Shown here: positions 19,356 through 26,892 of the stretch, piece after piece
Layout of the letters: every line of letters starts with the position of its first letter
Position numbering within the stretch: position 1 is the first letter of the stretch
NCBI GenBank assembly: GCA_965215035.1
Contig: OZ244040.1
Span: forward strand, 2,418,001-2,482,000
Origin: Azophilus sp965215035
Lineage (GTDB): Bacteria; Pseudomonadota; Gammaproteobacteria; Pseudomonadales; Azotimanducaceae
Length of the DNA: 64,000 nt
Direction of reading: 5' to 3'
Notes under the pieces: model-generated
What the model was told of the DNA's origin: nothing
The model's input: the letters and a program-made list of their open reading frames with translations, nothing else
The model's database searches: none
Program-made: the position numbers and the translations under genes

Positions 19356-19610
19356 CGTGTTCTTTCCTCACCCAGGTTGTGGGAGCAGTGGCGTGGACGG
19401 CCCGCTCCCTTGGTTTCCCTTCCTTCAAGATAGCTAGACGCGGGATCCCCGGTCAACCTCAATACGGGATTCGCAGCGGGGCACGCCTTGCCCCGGAACA
19501 CCATGCAGAAACCGTCACGCCATAGGAAACGAAGACAGGCCGAGTCGCGATTTCCCCAGGGTTGGCGACTAGGATTCTTTTGAGGCTCATCAGCTCTTCT
19601 CCAAAACGAC

Positions 19611-21974
19611 CTACCTGAGGCGAGGCCTCGTCCCAGTAATGCCTTGTTCAGCCAGCGAATCCAGTTCGTCCTGACCAAGACCCAGCATTCCTCCCAGTAC
19701 AGCCTTGTTGTGCTGACCCAGTGTCGGCGCGGGTGCCCGGATGGGCAGCGGTTCGTTGCCCGGCCGCCAGGGGGGGCTCGGATGAGGCTGTTCTCCGACA
19801 AAGTCCCGCTGCAGCATCTGTAGATAACCGCGGGCCGTCAGATGAGGTTCGTTCAAAAGTGCGCTGGCATCGTTGAGAACAGCCGCAACAACCCCCGCCT
19901 GCTGCAGACGCTGCATCAACGGCGCTCCATCCTGACCCCGCGACCACTCACTCAAGGCCGCTTCGATCCGGTCACACTGTTTCTGCCGGTCTTCGCCATG
20001 CAACGACTGAAACGGCCTCAGTGTTGGAACCAGGCCGCAGATCCGCTGCCACCCATTCTCGGTTGTCACCTGAATCAGTATCCAGCAGTCTTCTCCCCTG
20101 CAGGGGTAAACACCGCTCGGAACATGTTCGGTGTGCCGGTTACCGACACGGTCTGGCGGTGACCCGTAAACCGATTGGTGCAGAATGCCCGGTGCCGCAA
20201 GCGGGAACAGACACTCCACTTGACTGACATCGATTAACTGGCCCTGTCCGGTTTGCTTCTTGTGATAGAGGGCTGTCAGAAGCGCCGCGGTACCGTTGAG
20301 GCCACCGACCGCATCACCGTAAGCCACATGCAGCATGGTGGGGGGGTGGCCTGCAGACCCGCTTAAGTGAGGTAGCCCGGACGACTGCTCGACCGTCGAA
20401 CCATAGGCACGGAACCCGGCCCAGGGCCCTGTGCCACCGAATGGCGGCATGGAGACCATGACGAGATCGGGATTAACCTGCGTCAGGTGCCCATAGTCCA
20501 ATCGCAGTTTGGGCAGTACCCCACCGGAATAATTTTCAATCAGCGCATCGGCCCTCGCCACCAGTTTAAGCAGCAGCTCTCTGCCTCGGGCGGCCTCCAG
20601 GTCCAGCGTAACATCCAGCTTGTTGCGATTGATGTAGACGAACTGTAGGGACTTTTCCGCGCCGTCATCCGCTATCCACTCGGCAGTGGCCTCCCAGTTG
20701 CGCCACCAGTCGAAGCGTGTGCAACTCTCTACCTTGATAACCGTGGCACCGAGATCCGCTAGATTGCGGGCGGCCAATGGGCCTGCCCAGCCCATGCCGA
20801 GATCGACTATGGTTATACCGGCGAGCGGCGTGTTACCCGCATCGGTATCGTCCCGGTTCGAGCACCGATGATCCGCCGACGCGGGCCACCTTGTGTTGTC
20901 GGCGCCAAGCTCTGCGGTGTCGCCGCCAAATACCGGTGGAGTCTTCAGCAGATGAAAGGGGTTGGAGGGCCCCTGAAACGACTCACCGTCAGATGAATAC
21001 TCGCTGAAGGCCCGGCGCTGGACATACTGGTCCACGCCAAACAGCTCATCCATGGTCGGTACCCGCGCGAGCGGAATGCGCATGGCCTGTCCCCGATAAA
21101 ACAGATCCTCCGCACTGTAGCGCGACAGCGCTTCGAGAATAACGGGTTCTAGAACATCGGCTGCCTCAAGCCGGGCGACACTGCTCTGGAACAGCGGCAT
21201 ATCCGCAAAGTCATCGAGCTCCAGCAACCTGCAGAACGCTTGCCACTGTGCCGGGCTCAGACAGGTGACCCCGAGCCAGCCGTCCCTGCAGGGCCAGATC
21301 CCCAACGGGTAGGTCGGCGGAAATCGGTTGATGCCCATCCTGAATGGCAGCGGATTTGCATTGTAGGCATTGATTGGGCCCAGATCCGTAAAGCACATAT
21401 TCGCTTCGAAGATACTGGCATCCAGAAAAAAGGTGGACCCGGCACGACCTCTGTTACCGTCCGCCAGTTGCCCCAGTAGATACGCCAGTGCGCCGTTGAA
21501 AGCGCTGAGGCCACCGATCATCTGCGCATGATGTCCCTGCGGGACAATCGGCGGTCCTTCCGCCTCACCGATCCCGAGCATCAATCCGGTCAGCGCCTGA
21601 ATCGCCGCGTCCGATCCCTCGTACCCAGCATAGGGCCCGTTCAACCCGAACCAGCTTAGGGCGCAGATACTGCTTTCTATCCCATCCATGGACATGGACG
21701 AGGGATCCAGCAGAACCAGGTCGGCGGCGGCAACTGCCGGGTGCATAACCGGAATATCCGTCGAGACACTTTCCTTATTGGCGTTCAGGTAACCGTGCAT
21801 TGCACTGCTGCCGTTCACGAGGAACGGTTCCAGCATTCGGGTAGGAAATCCTTCGAGAGGTTCCACATTGACCACTCTGGCACCGTAATCGGCGAACAGC
21901 TTGGCGGCATAGGCGGTAGCAATTGTGCCGCTGACATCAACGATCAGAAGATCCTCAAACGGGCGCTTTATCAT
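19611..21974 (-). CDS. Double-domain CoA-transferase (CaiB/BaiF, class III)
   Basis: A 787-residue protein made of two complete class III CoA-transferase halves, about 1-375 and 385-787. The N-half begins LLIVDVSGTIATAYAAKLFADYG; the C-half begins ITIVDLGMGWAGPLAARNLADLGA and carries the catalytic-aspartate region GQGQLIDVSQVE. The equivalent place in the N-half reads FFLDASIFEANM, which still contains an aspartate. Single-domain members are about 400 residues, so this is an internal duplication/fusion seen in some steroid and aromatic-acid pathways. It would activate an acid to its CoA thioester using another acyl-CoA. Its start overlaps the SDR stop (ATGA), the last gene of the operon. Confidence 0.93.
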   Translation of the reverse strand: MIKRPFEDLLIVDVSGTIATAYAAKLFADYGARVVNVEPLEGFPTRMLEPFLVNGSSAMHGYLNANKESVSTDIPVMHPAVAAADLVLLDPSSMSMDGIESSICALSWFGLNGPYAGYEGSDAAIQALTGLMLGIGEAEGPPIVPQGHHAQMIGGLSAFNGALAYLLGQLADGNRGRAGSTFFLDASIFEANMCFTDLGPINAYNANPLPFRMGINRFPPTYPLGIWPCRDGWLGVTCLSPAQWQAFCRLLELDDFADMPLFQSSVARLEAADVLEPVILEALSRYSAEDLFYRGQAMRIPLARVPTMDELFGVDQYVQRRAFSEYSSDGESFQGPSNPFHLLKTPPVFGGDTAELGADNTRWPASADHRCSNRDDTDAGNTPLAGITIVDLGMGWAGPLAARNLADLGATVIKVESCTRFDWWRNWEATAEWIADDGAEKSLQFVYINRNKLDVTLDLEAARGRELLLKLVARADALIENYSGGVLPKLRLDYGHLTQVNPDLVMVSMPPFGGTGPWAGFRAYGSTVEQSSGLPHLSGSAGHPPTMLHVAYGDAVGGLNGTAALLTALYHKKQTGQGQLIDVSQVECLFPLAAPGILHQSVYGSPPDRVGNRHTEHVPSGVYPCRGEDCWILIQVTTENGWQRICGLVPTLRPFQSLHGEDRQKQCDRIEAALSEWSRGQDGAPLMQRLQQAGVVAAVLNDASALLNEPHLTARGYLQMLQRDFVGEQPHPSPPWRPGNEPLPIRAPAPTLGQHNKAVLGGMLGLGQDELDSLAEQGITGTRPRLR

Positions 21975-22762
21975 CCCATTCTCATGCCACCGGAAATGGT
22001 AATGGTCTGGCCCGTCATACCATCGGATTCATCGCTGGCAAGGTAGATGGCGATGTTGGCGACTTCTTCCGCCTGTAGCATTCTTCCCATCGGTATTTGC
22101 GATTTGATCGCCGAGCGAAACTCATTCGAGGTCATCCCGGCTTCGTTCATCCTGGCTTCCGCATTTCTGACAATGTCCGTTTCCACGATTCCGGGGCAGA
22201 TGGCGTTGACGTTGATTCCCCTGTTTGCGTTTTCCAGCGCAACACACCTCGTCAGCCCGACCACTGCGTGCTTGGAGGTATTGTAGGCAGCCTGGTTCCG
22301 GCTTTCCCACTTGCCGGCGGTCGATGCCATATTGATGATCTTGCCCCGTCCTAGGTTCCGCATGTGTCGGACAGCATGCTGGGTCATCTGGAACACGGCG
22401 TACAGGTTGATCTTCATGAGTCGATCAAACTCGTCCATACCATATTCAGTGAACGGTTTGCCGATATGTATACCTGCGTTGTTGACAACCACATCGAGCT
22501 GCGGTCGGGTCTCAACAGCCCAGGAAAAGAGTGCGGCCACTTCATCGGCCTGACCCATGTCTGCGGCAAAGTACGACACATCGGTGCCGTATCCGTCCAG
22601 TCTGCGTTTTGCATCTTCGAGAGCAGCCTCTCTGGTGGCTGACAGCAGCAGGTGTGCCCCCTGGCGTGCGTATGCCTCGGCGATGGCGAAACCGATCCCC
22701 CGGCTGGCACCGGTGATCAGTGCCGTTCGCCCCTGCAGGCGATGACCGCTGGCTGCTTTCAT
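21971..22762 (-). CDS. Short-chain dehydrogenase/reductase (SDR)
   Basis: A 263-residue classical SDR. The NAD(P)-binding GASRGIG is at about residues 18-24, NNAGIH near 92, and the catalytic S-Y-K set is seen in NMASTAGKWESRNQAAYNTSK (Ser near 146, Tyr near 159, Lys near 163). It probably oxidises an alcohol or reduces a ketone intermediate. It is tightly packed: 4-bp overlap with the CoA-transferase and no gap to the GST-like gene upstream, so all three are one message. Confidence 0.93.
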   Translation of the reverse strand: MKAASGHRLQGRTALITGASRGIGFAIAEAYARQGAHLLLSATREAALEDAKRRLDGYGTDVSYFAADMGQADEVAALFSWAVETRPQLDVVVNNAGIHIGKPFTEYGMDEFDRLMKINLYAVFQMTQHAVRHMRNLGRGKIINMASTAGKWESRNQAAYNTSKHAVVGLTRCVALENANRGINVNAICPGIVETDIVRNAEARMNEAGMTSNEFRSAIKSQIPMGRMLQAEEVANIAIYLASDESDGMTGQTITISGGMRMG

Positions 22763-23884
22763 TTACAGCCAGACCTCCAGGTTGTTCGCGCGGCCGATGT
22801 CTCGGCTCAGTTCCAGCTCCAGCAGTTCAGTCATATCGCAGGCGTTCAGCATATCGGTCACGTCAGCCTGATCTGTTGCCGACAATGCGGCAAAAAAATC
22901 CTGCACCCGCTTCAGAACATAGAAACGGAAGGGTTGTGCCGCTGTGGTCAATTGAATACCCTCAACTTCAAAGCTGCAGTCGCCAACACTTCGCTCACAT
23001 TCCGAACCGGAAGGCAGGTCTCTGTTGTCATCCAGCCACTCGTTGATGGTCACGCAAGCCGCACGACTTTCCGGCACAAAATCCACGGCAAAATGTTTCA
23101 GGGCGTCGATCAGTGTCTGTGGTACTGCGTCGCCGCCCAAGTAGGATTCCGCCTTGTTCGAAAACTCCCCGATATCCGGCTCGGGCCGGTTCATGCGCTC
23201 GACCCATCTGAGCAGCCGCACCGCATGCTTCTGCATGAGCGAAAACGGTGCCGGATCTCGGCCCAGATGGCCGTACAGGGGTGCCATCATGCCAAAGTCG
23301 CCGATGCAGGGTTTACCACCGAGAAAATAGGGGTAATCGGAAAAATGGGCGTTTAGCTTCTTCAGCGTTGAAAGATGCAGTGACTCGATCAGTTCATGGG
23401 TGTCCGGCGTCACGCCCCAGGCAGGATTCACGTTCTCCTTGATAAACGCCATTCTTTCTTTGGCGGCCTGGTCGGGATCGTCCACATCGAAGATCGTACC
23501 GAAGTGAAAACGCAGGAAGTCCTGATTCTCCTGATCGAAATTCCAGCGGTAATGCATACAGGGCCGCAACATGCCTTCAGCGCCGATCGAATCAAGAACG
23601 AGGCTGATAATCCGCTGTTTAGGGGTCTCTGGTGAGTAGACGCCACCATTGATGGTCTCGAAGTGATCAATAATGGCGATGCCGTCCCGAATTACGCCGC
23701 CGTCGGGGAATTCAATGGTGGGGATGCCGCGCCTGCCCCCTGCTTTGGGCAGCACAGATGCAAAGAAATGGGGCGATGCGTGAGGTTCCTCGCGATAGTC
23801 GATACCCGCCTTGATGAGGTAACTGCGCACCCTGCCGGTATAGAGCGAGAACGGTGTGCCGTATAACCTGATGGGACCATCCAT
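22763..23884 (-). CDS. Glutathione S-transferase-like protein, long form
   Basis: A 373-residue protein with a GST-like thioredoxin fold at the N-terminus (LYGTPFSLYTGRVRSYLIK, residues about 7-25; cis-proline region GIPTIEF; DGIAIIDHFE) and a helical C-terminal half (HFSDYPYFLGGKPCIGDFGM). The motif order is GST, but the total is about 150 residues longer than a normal GST; the last ~110 residues (from SYLGGDAVPQTLIDAL) are not a known GST part. It is embedded in the operon between the ~360-aa protein and the SDR, suggesting thiol chemistry in the pathway. Confidence 0.82.
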   Translation of the reverse strand: MDGPIRLYGTPFSLYTGRVRSYLIKAGIDYREEPHASPHFFASVLPKAGGRRGIPTIEFPDGGVIRDGIAIIDHFETINGGVYSPETPKQRIISLVLDSIGAEGMLRPCMHYRWNFDQENQDFLRFHFGTIFDVDDPDQAAKERMAFIKENVNPAWGVTPDTHELIESLHLSTLKKLNAHFSDYPYFLGGKPCIGDFGMMAPLYGHLGRDPAPFSLMQKHAVRLLRWVERMNRPEPDIGEFSNKAESYLGGDAVPQTLIDALKHFAVDFVPESRAACVTINEWLDDNRDLPSGSECERSVGDCSFEVEGIQLTTAAQPFRFYVLKRVQDFFAALSATDQADVTDMLNACDMTELLELELSRDIGRANNLEVWL

Positions 23885-23908
23885 TTGTCTCTCCTGGATT
23901 TGCGTCTT

Positions 23909-24982
23909 TTACGGGCCCGAAAGGCTAGGAACCTCGCAGAAAAAATTGTTCTCCACCTTGACGCTGACGGCACTGTTCGCGTGGTCGGCACCTCCCCAGT
24001 TCGGCATCACCATGGAGTAAAGTCCGCTGCCGCCGGCGACCATGACCAGGATGTTTTCCGGTTGGGTGAAGGCAGGATAGGTTTCGCCCGAGAATCTCGA
24101 CCCGAACTGACCACCGTATCGATCATGGTTTGCGGTCGGCAGATGAGTCAGTTCCCATAATCGCTGTTGCACAGCTTCCCGGGACAGGTTGGCCCGGCCC
24201 AGAACATCGGCATGCTTGGGGCCCAGCACCACGAGTGCGGTACCGGAAGTAAAAATCGCATTGTTGGTGGCAATGTTGGCGAGCCCGACAGACAGGACGT
24301 AAAGCAGTTTTTCCGCATCCTCGGGGTCGTCGGCATTATCGCTGTAAAGGACTGAGTGGGGCGCCTCGCAGCCAAGCAGCGTAACCACGCCGTCACTTGT
24401 CTCGAAACCAAGACTGGTGTGCAAAGGGGGGAACGGCGATTCTTCTTCCGCCTCTGCGAGACAGTAGGTGAATTTACCCGGGTGTCCATGCAGCGCCATA
24501 TCGGATATCCCGGGCCTGCCACCGCCAATATTGATCATGCAAAGCCGCAGAGCCCGGCCGATACTGGCGTTGGCCCTGTGCCCGGAACCAAGCGCGCCAT
24601 AGCCGGACGCTACCGGCCCACAATCGTATCGTGCCGGACCGTTGACGATAATCAGCGGTGCCGTGCAGTGTGTCGTCGCCTGTAGTTGCCCAAGGTCGAA
24701 TCGGGGATCGATAGCGGCTTTGACAGCGGCAATCACCAGCGGCATGTAATCGGGTTTGCACCCGGCCATGACAGCCGCGGCGCCGACCTTCTGAACGGTG
24801 GCGATACCCATCATCGGTCCCATCTCGCCCAGCACCATATCGGCCTCAAGACCAGTGGCAAGAACCAGCCGCTCGACCCGCGCCGGTGTGGGCACCACCA
24901 CGGGCAGGCCATCTGTGCAGTCTAGGTCATGCAGCATTTCCAGCGCCGCTTCTTCGTCCGAGGCTGTCAGCAATTCACTCAC
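23909..24982 (-). CDS. ~360-aa partner protein of the UGSC selenoprotein, function unknown
   Basis: A 357-residue protein whose GTG start overlaps the stop of the UGSC gene (GTGA), so translation is probably coupled. It has no signal or membrane segment. Conserved-looking stretches are DGLPVVVPTPARV (residues about 24-36), AAVMAGCKPDYMPLV (with a cysteine near 74), QATTHCTAPLIIVNGP, GGGRPGISDMALHGHPGKFTYC and ENEEES-like AEAEEESPF. I recall this sequence type as a hypothetical family found next to UGSC proteins, but no enzyme activity is known to me. The cysteines in MAGC, THC and YC could be catalytic or metal-binding. Confidence 0.75.
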   Translation of the reverse strand: MSELLTASDEEAALEMLHDLDCTDGLPVVVPTPARVERLVLATGLEADMVLGEMGPMMGIATVQKVGAAAVMAGCKPDYMPLVIAAVKAAIDPRFDLGQLQATTHCTAPLIIVNGPARYDCGPVASGYGALGSGHRANASIGRALRLCMINIGGGRPGISDMALHGHPGKFTYCLAEAEEESPFPPLHTSLGFETSDGVVTLLGCEAPHSVLYSDNADDPEDAEKLLYVLSVGLANIATNNAIFTSGTALVVLGPKHADVLGRANLSREAVQQRLWELTHLPTANHDRYGGQFGSRFSGETYPAFTQPENILVMVAGGSGLYSMVMPNWGGADHANSAVSVKVENNFFCEVPSLSGP

Positions 24983-25512
24983 GCGGCAAACCGATCCAAT
25001 ATTTCCTCTACTACCGAGTCGGCGACCTCTGCCATTCTGGCCTCACCCGTTCCCGCAACCGGGTGTGGCAATTGCACCCTCGGCAGGGTCGGCATACCGA
25101 GAGACCGCGCCACGAAGTCGCCTTGGGCCCAGAAATGCTCGGTCACCAGCGCCACGGCCGGGGTTCCCAATCTCGCGATGTTGATTCCGTCACGCACGGT
25201 GCCGGATGTGCAGCTCCCTCAATGCCCGTAGGCGACAATCACCGCCTGACAACTCGAGGTGATTTCAGACTGCATCTCTTCGCTTGCCGGTACACCGGCA
25301 TTGCCCTTGTTCCATAGCTTGATACTGACTTTGTCCAGACGCCGCCGCAGTGCATCGCCAATCTTCGCGAGAAACAGTTCCGAATCTGGAAAGCCATTCG
25401 CCAGCAGGCCAACCGTGATCCCTGAACCGTCATCGACTCGAATGTCGCGTGCCAGGTCGTACAGGTCGTACTCCGTCCCGACACTGGCTCGCGGGTCCAG
25501 AAACTCAACCAT
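24979..25512 (-). CDS. UGSC-family selenoprotein (in-frame TGA at 25219-25221 read as selenocysteine)
   Basis: A naive reading gives two frames, 25512-25219 (97 aa) and 25197-24979 (from an internal GTG), separated by one TGA and in the same phase. Read through, the TGA falls exactly in the motif H-U-G-S-C-T, which defines the UGSC (seleno)protein family, where position U is Sec or Cys. The full product is 177 residues with Sec98 and Cys101, a redox CxxC-like pair (U-x-x-C). The N-half (DGSGITVGLLANGFPDSELF, KGNAGVP) and C-half (LGTPAVALVTEHF) read as one continuous domain with no overlap or duplication. It is preceded by an esterase and followed by its partner via a GTGA overlap. A Sec system (selA/B/C) must exist elsewhere in the genome. 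Function is likely a reductase; the substrate is unknown. Confidence 0.85.
25186..25206 (-). promoter_or_regulatory. Candidate bacterial SECIS stem-loop after the UGA
   Basis: Counting from the UGA, nucleotides 13-16 (TCCG) can pair with 30-33 (CGGA), leaving a 13-nt loop that starts with G at nucleotide 17. That fits the loose bacterial SECIS rule (a G early in the apical loop, 16-37 nt from the UGA), but the stem is only 4 bp and an alternative GCAC/GTGC pairing exists. Treat as weak support. Confidence 0.3.
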
Positions 25513-25608
25513 ATTTGTCTCCTATTCCTGTCGGTCTCAACGGAGGCCAACTCATTCTCCATTTTCCAGTTTTGCCATAGCGATGAAAAATGCGCAGCCC
25601 GTGGGCGA

Positions 25609-26892
25609 CTAGTTCTGTCCTCCGAGACCGTGCACAAAACCTACAATAGATCCAATCGTGTCCCGTGCGAGTTCCGGAATCAGGTCCGGCATGGCGATTT
25701 CAGGCACATGAGGGGCACCATCCATCGTGCGTGAAATCGCCGAGACGCCTGCCGCCTGAAGTTTCCTCGCAAACACAGCACCATCGTCCCGAATCAGATC
25801 AAGTTCGTAATTGGTGATGATGTGGGGGGGCAAACCCTTCAATGCTTCCTGAGTCGCGTGAAAGGGCCAGGCCGTCGGGTTGTGCTCATGTTCGTCTGCT
25901 GGGTCATAGACCCTTGTCATGGCGCGTGTCATCTCCAGAGTTCCCTGGTACCCCTCGTTTTCTCTCCAAGACAGCAGTTCCGGCGGCACCGAGGAGTAGT
26001 ATCCGAAGATCATGGGCGCCATCGCGAACACACCGTCTATTGCCTCGACCCATCCCTCGATATTTGCCTTGATTCCGGTCGCCACCGCCAGGTTTCCGCC
26101 GCCGGATTCGCCGGCAACGACAATCGAAGAGATATTCAGTTTCGACCTCTGTCGATGTACCCACTGCACAGCCGCCGCACAGTCGTTCAGGCCCGCCGGA
26201 AACGGATGGTTTCCCAGTACACCACCCGCATTCCTAAACTCCACGCCAATGACAACCATGCCCTGCTGGGCGAGGGTCTTGCGCCACCTGACCGCCGGGG
26301 CAGCCTGTGCTGTCGTGAAGGACATCCCACCCCCATGAATATGGACAATGCAGGGTAGCCTACCTTCAGAGCTCTTCGGTTTTTCCACATGGAGATCAAC
26401 CCTGATGCCATCAACGCCGGTAATCGTCGCTTTTGCCGATGACACATCGGCGAAGCTGGGCATGGCCGCACGAGCGGCGGCACCCTGCCTGTCGAGCATC
26501 TCTTCCATTGCGCCGACCCAGTTCAGGCACTCTTCATAGGAAGAGGACATCGTCAATTTCGGCAGCATGGCGGCAGGCCCGCCAGGCGGCATACCCGCCA
26601 TGGCCTCGCGCACCCTAGGGTGCAGCCTGACATCTTCAAGCATGGTCAGGTCAGGGTTCCCCAACCTGCCCGGCAATATCAGTTTCTGGTAACCGTCCGG
26701 GGTTTCAGATGCGGGTTTTGAGGTATCGCCAAAAACCGAGCTGAGCTGGAACCCCGCTCCGGCACCCAGCAGGCCTTGCCCGAGGCGCTTGAAGAAACGG
26801 CGGCGGCCGGCCCGGCGGCGACCGTGGCTGCCCGCCAAAATAGTCGCTAGGGAGTGCTTGGCATCCGTCACCGTCACTTGGCTAGAGCCCAC
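25609..26892 (-). CDS. Alpha/beta hydrolase (HSL-type esterase) with Tat-like leader
   Basis: A 427-residue esterase. The HSL oxyanion motif appears as HIHGGGMSF and the nucleophile elbow as GESGGGN; the histidine region is MDGAPHVPEIA. The N-terminus is unusual for this family: a twin-arginine-like RRRAGRRRFFKRLGQGLLGA (residues about 25-44) followed by a hydrophobic stretch, suggesting export by the Tat path. The start (ATG at 26892) overlaps the TonB receptor stop by 11 bp, linking substrate uptake with periplasmic ester cleavage. The gap to the next gene, UGSC, is 96 bp. Confidence 0.87.
   Translation of the reverse strand: MGSSQVTVTDAKHSLATILAGSHGRRRAGRRRFFKRLGQGLLGAGAGFQLSSVFGDTSKPASETPDGYQKLILPGRLGNPDLTMLEDVRLHPRVREAMAGMPPGGPAAMLPKLTMSSSYEECLNWVGAMEEMLDRQGAAARAAMPSFADVSSAKATITGVDGIRVDLHVEKPKSSEGRLPCIVHIHGGGMSFTTAQAAPAVRWRKTLAQQGMVVIGVEFRNAGGVLGNHPFPAGLNDCAAAVQWVHRQRSKLNISSIVVAGESGGGNLAVATGIKANIEGWVEAIDGVFAMAPMIFGYYSSVPPELLSWRENEGYQGTLEMTRAMTRVYDPADEHEHNPTAWPFHATQEALKGLPPHIITNYELDLIRDDGAVFARKLQAAGVSAISRTMDGAPHVPEIAMPDLIPELARDTIGSIVGFVHGLGGQN

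Noticed and set aside
25219..25221. Ordinary stop codon splitting two genes, or a sequencing error
   Set aside because: The exact U-G-S-C context, continuous phase and the coupled downstream partner make selenocysteine more likely than either, though this needs the genome-level check given in the finding.
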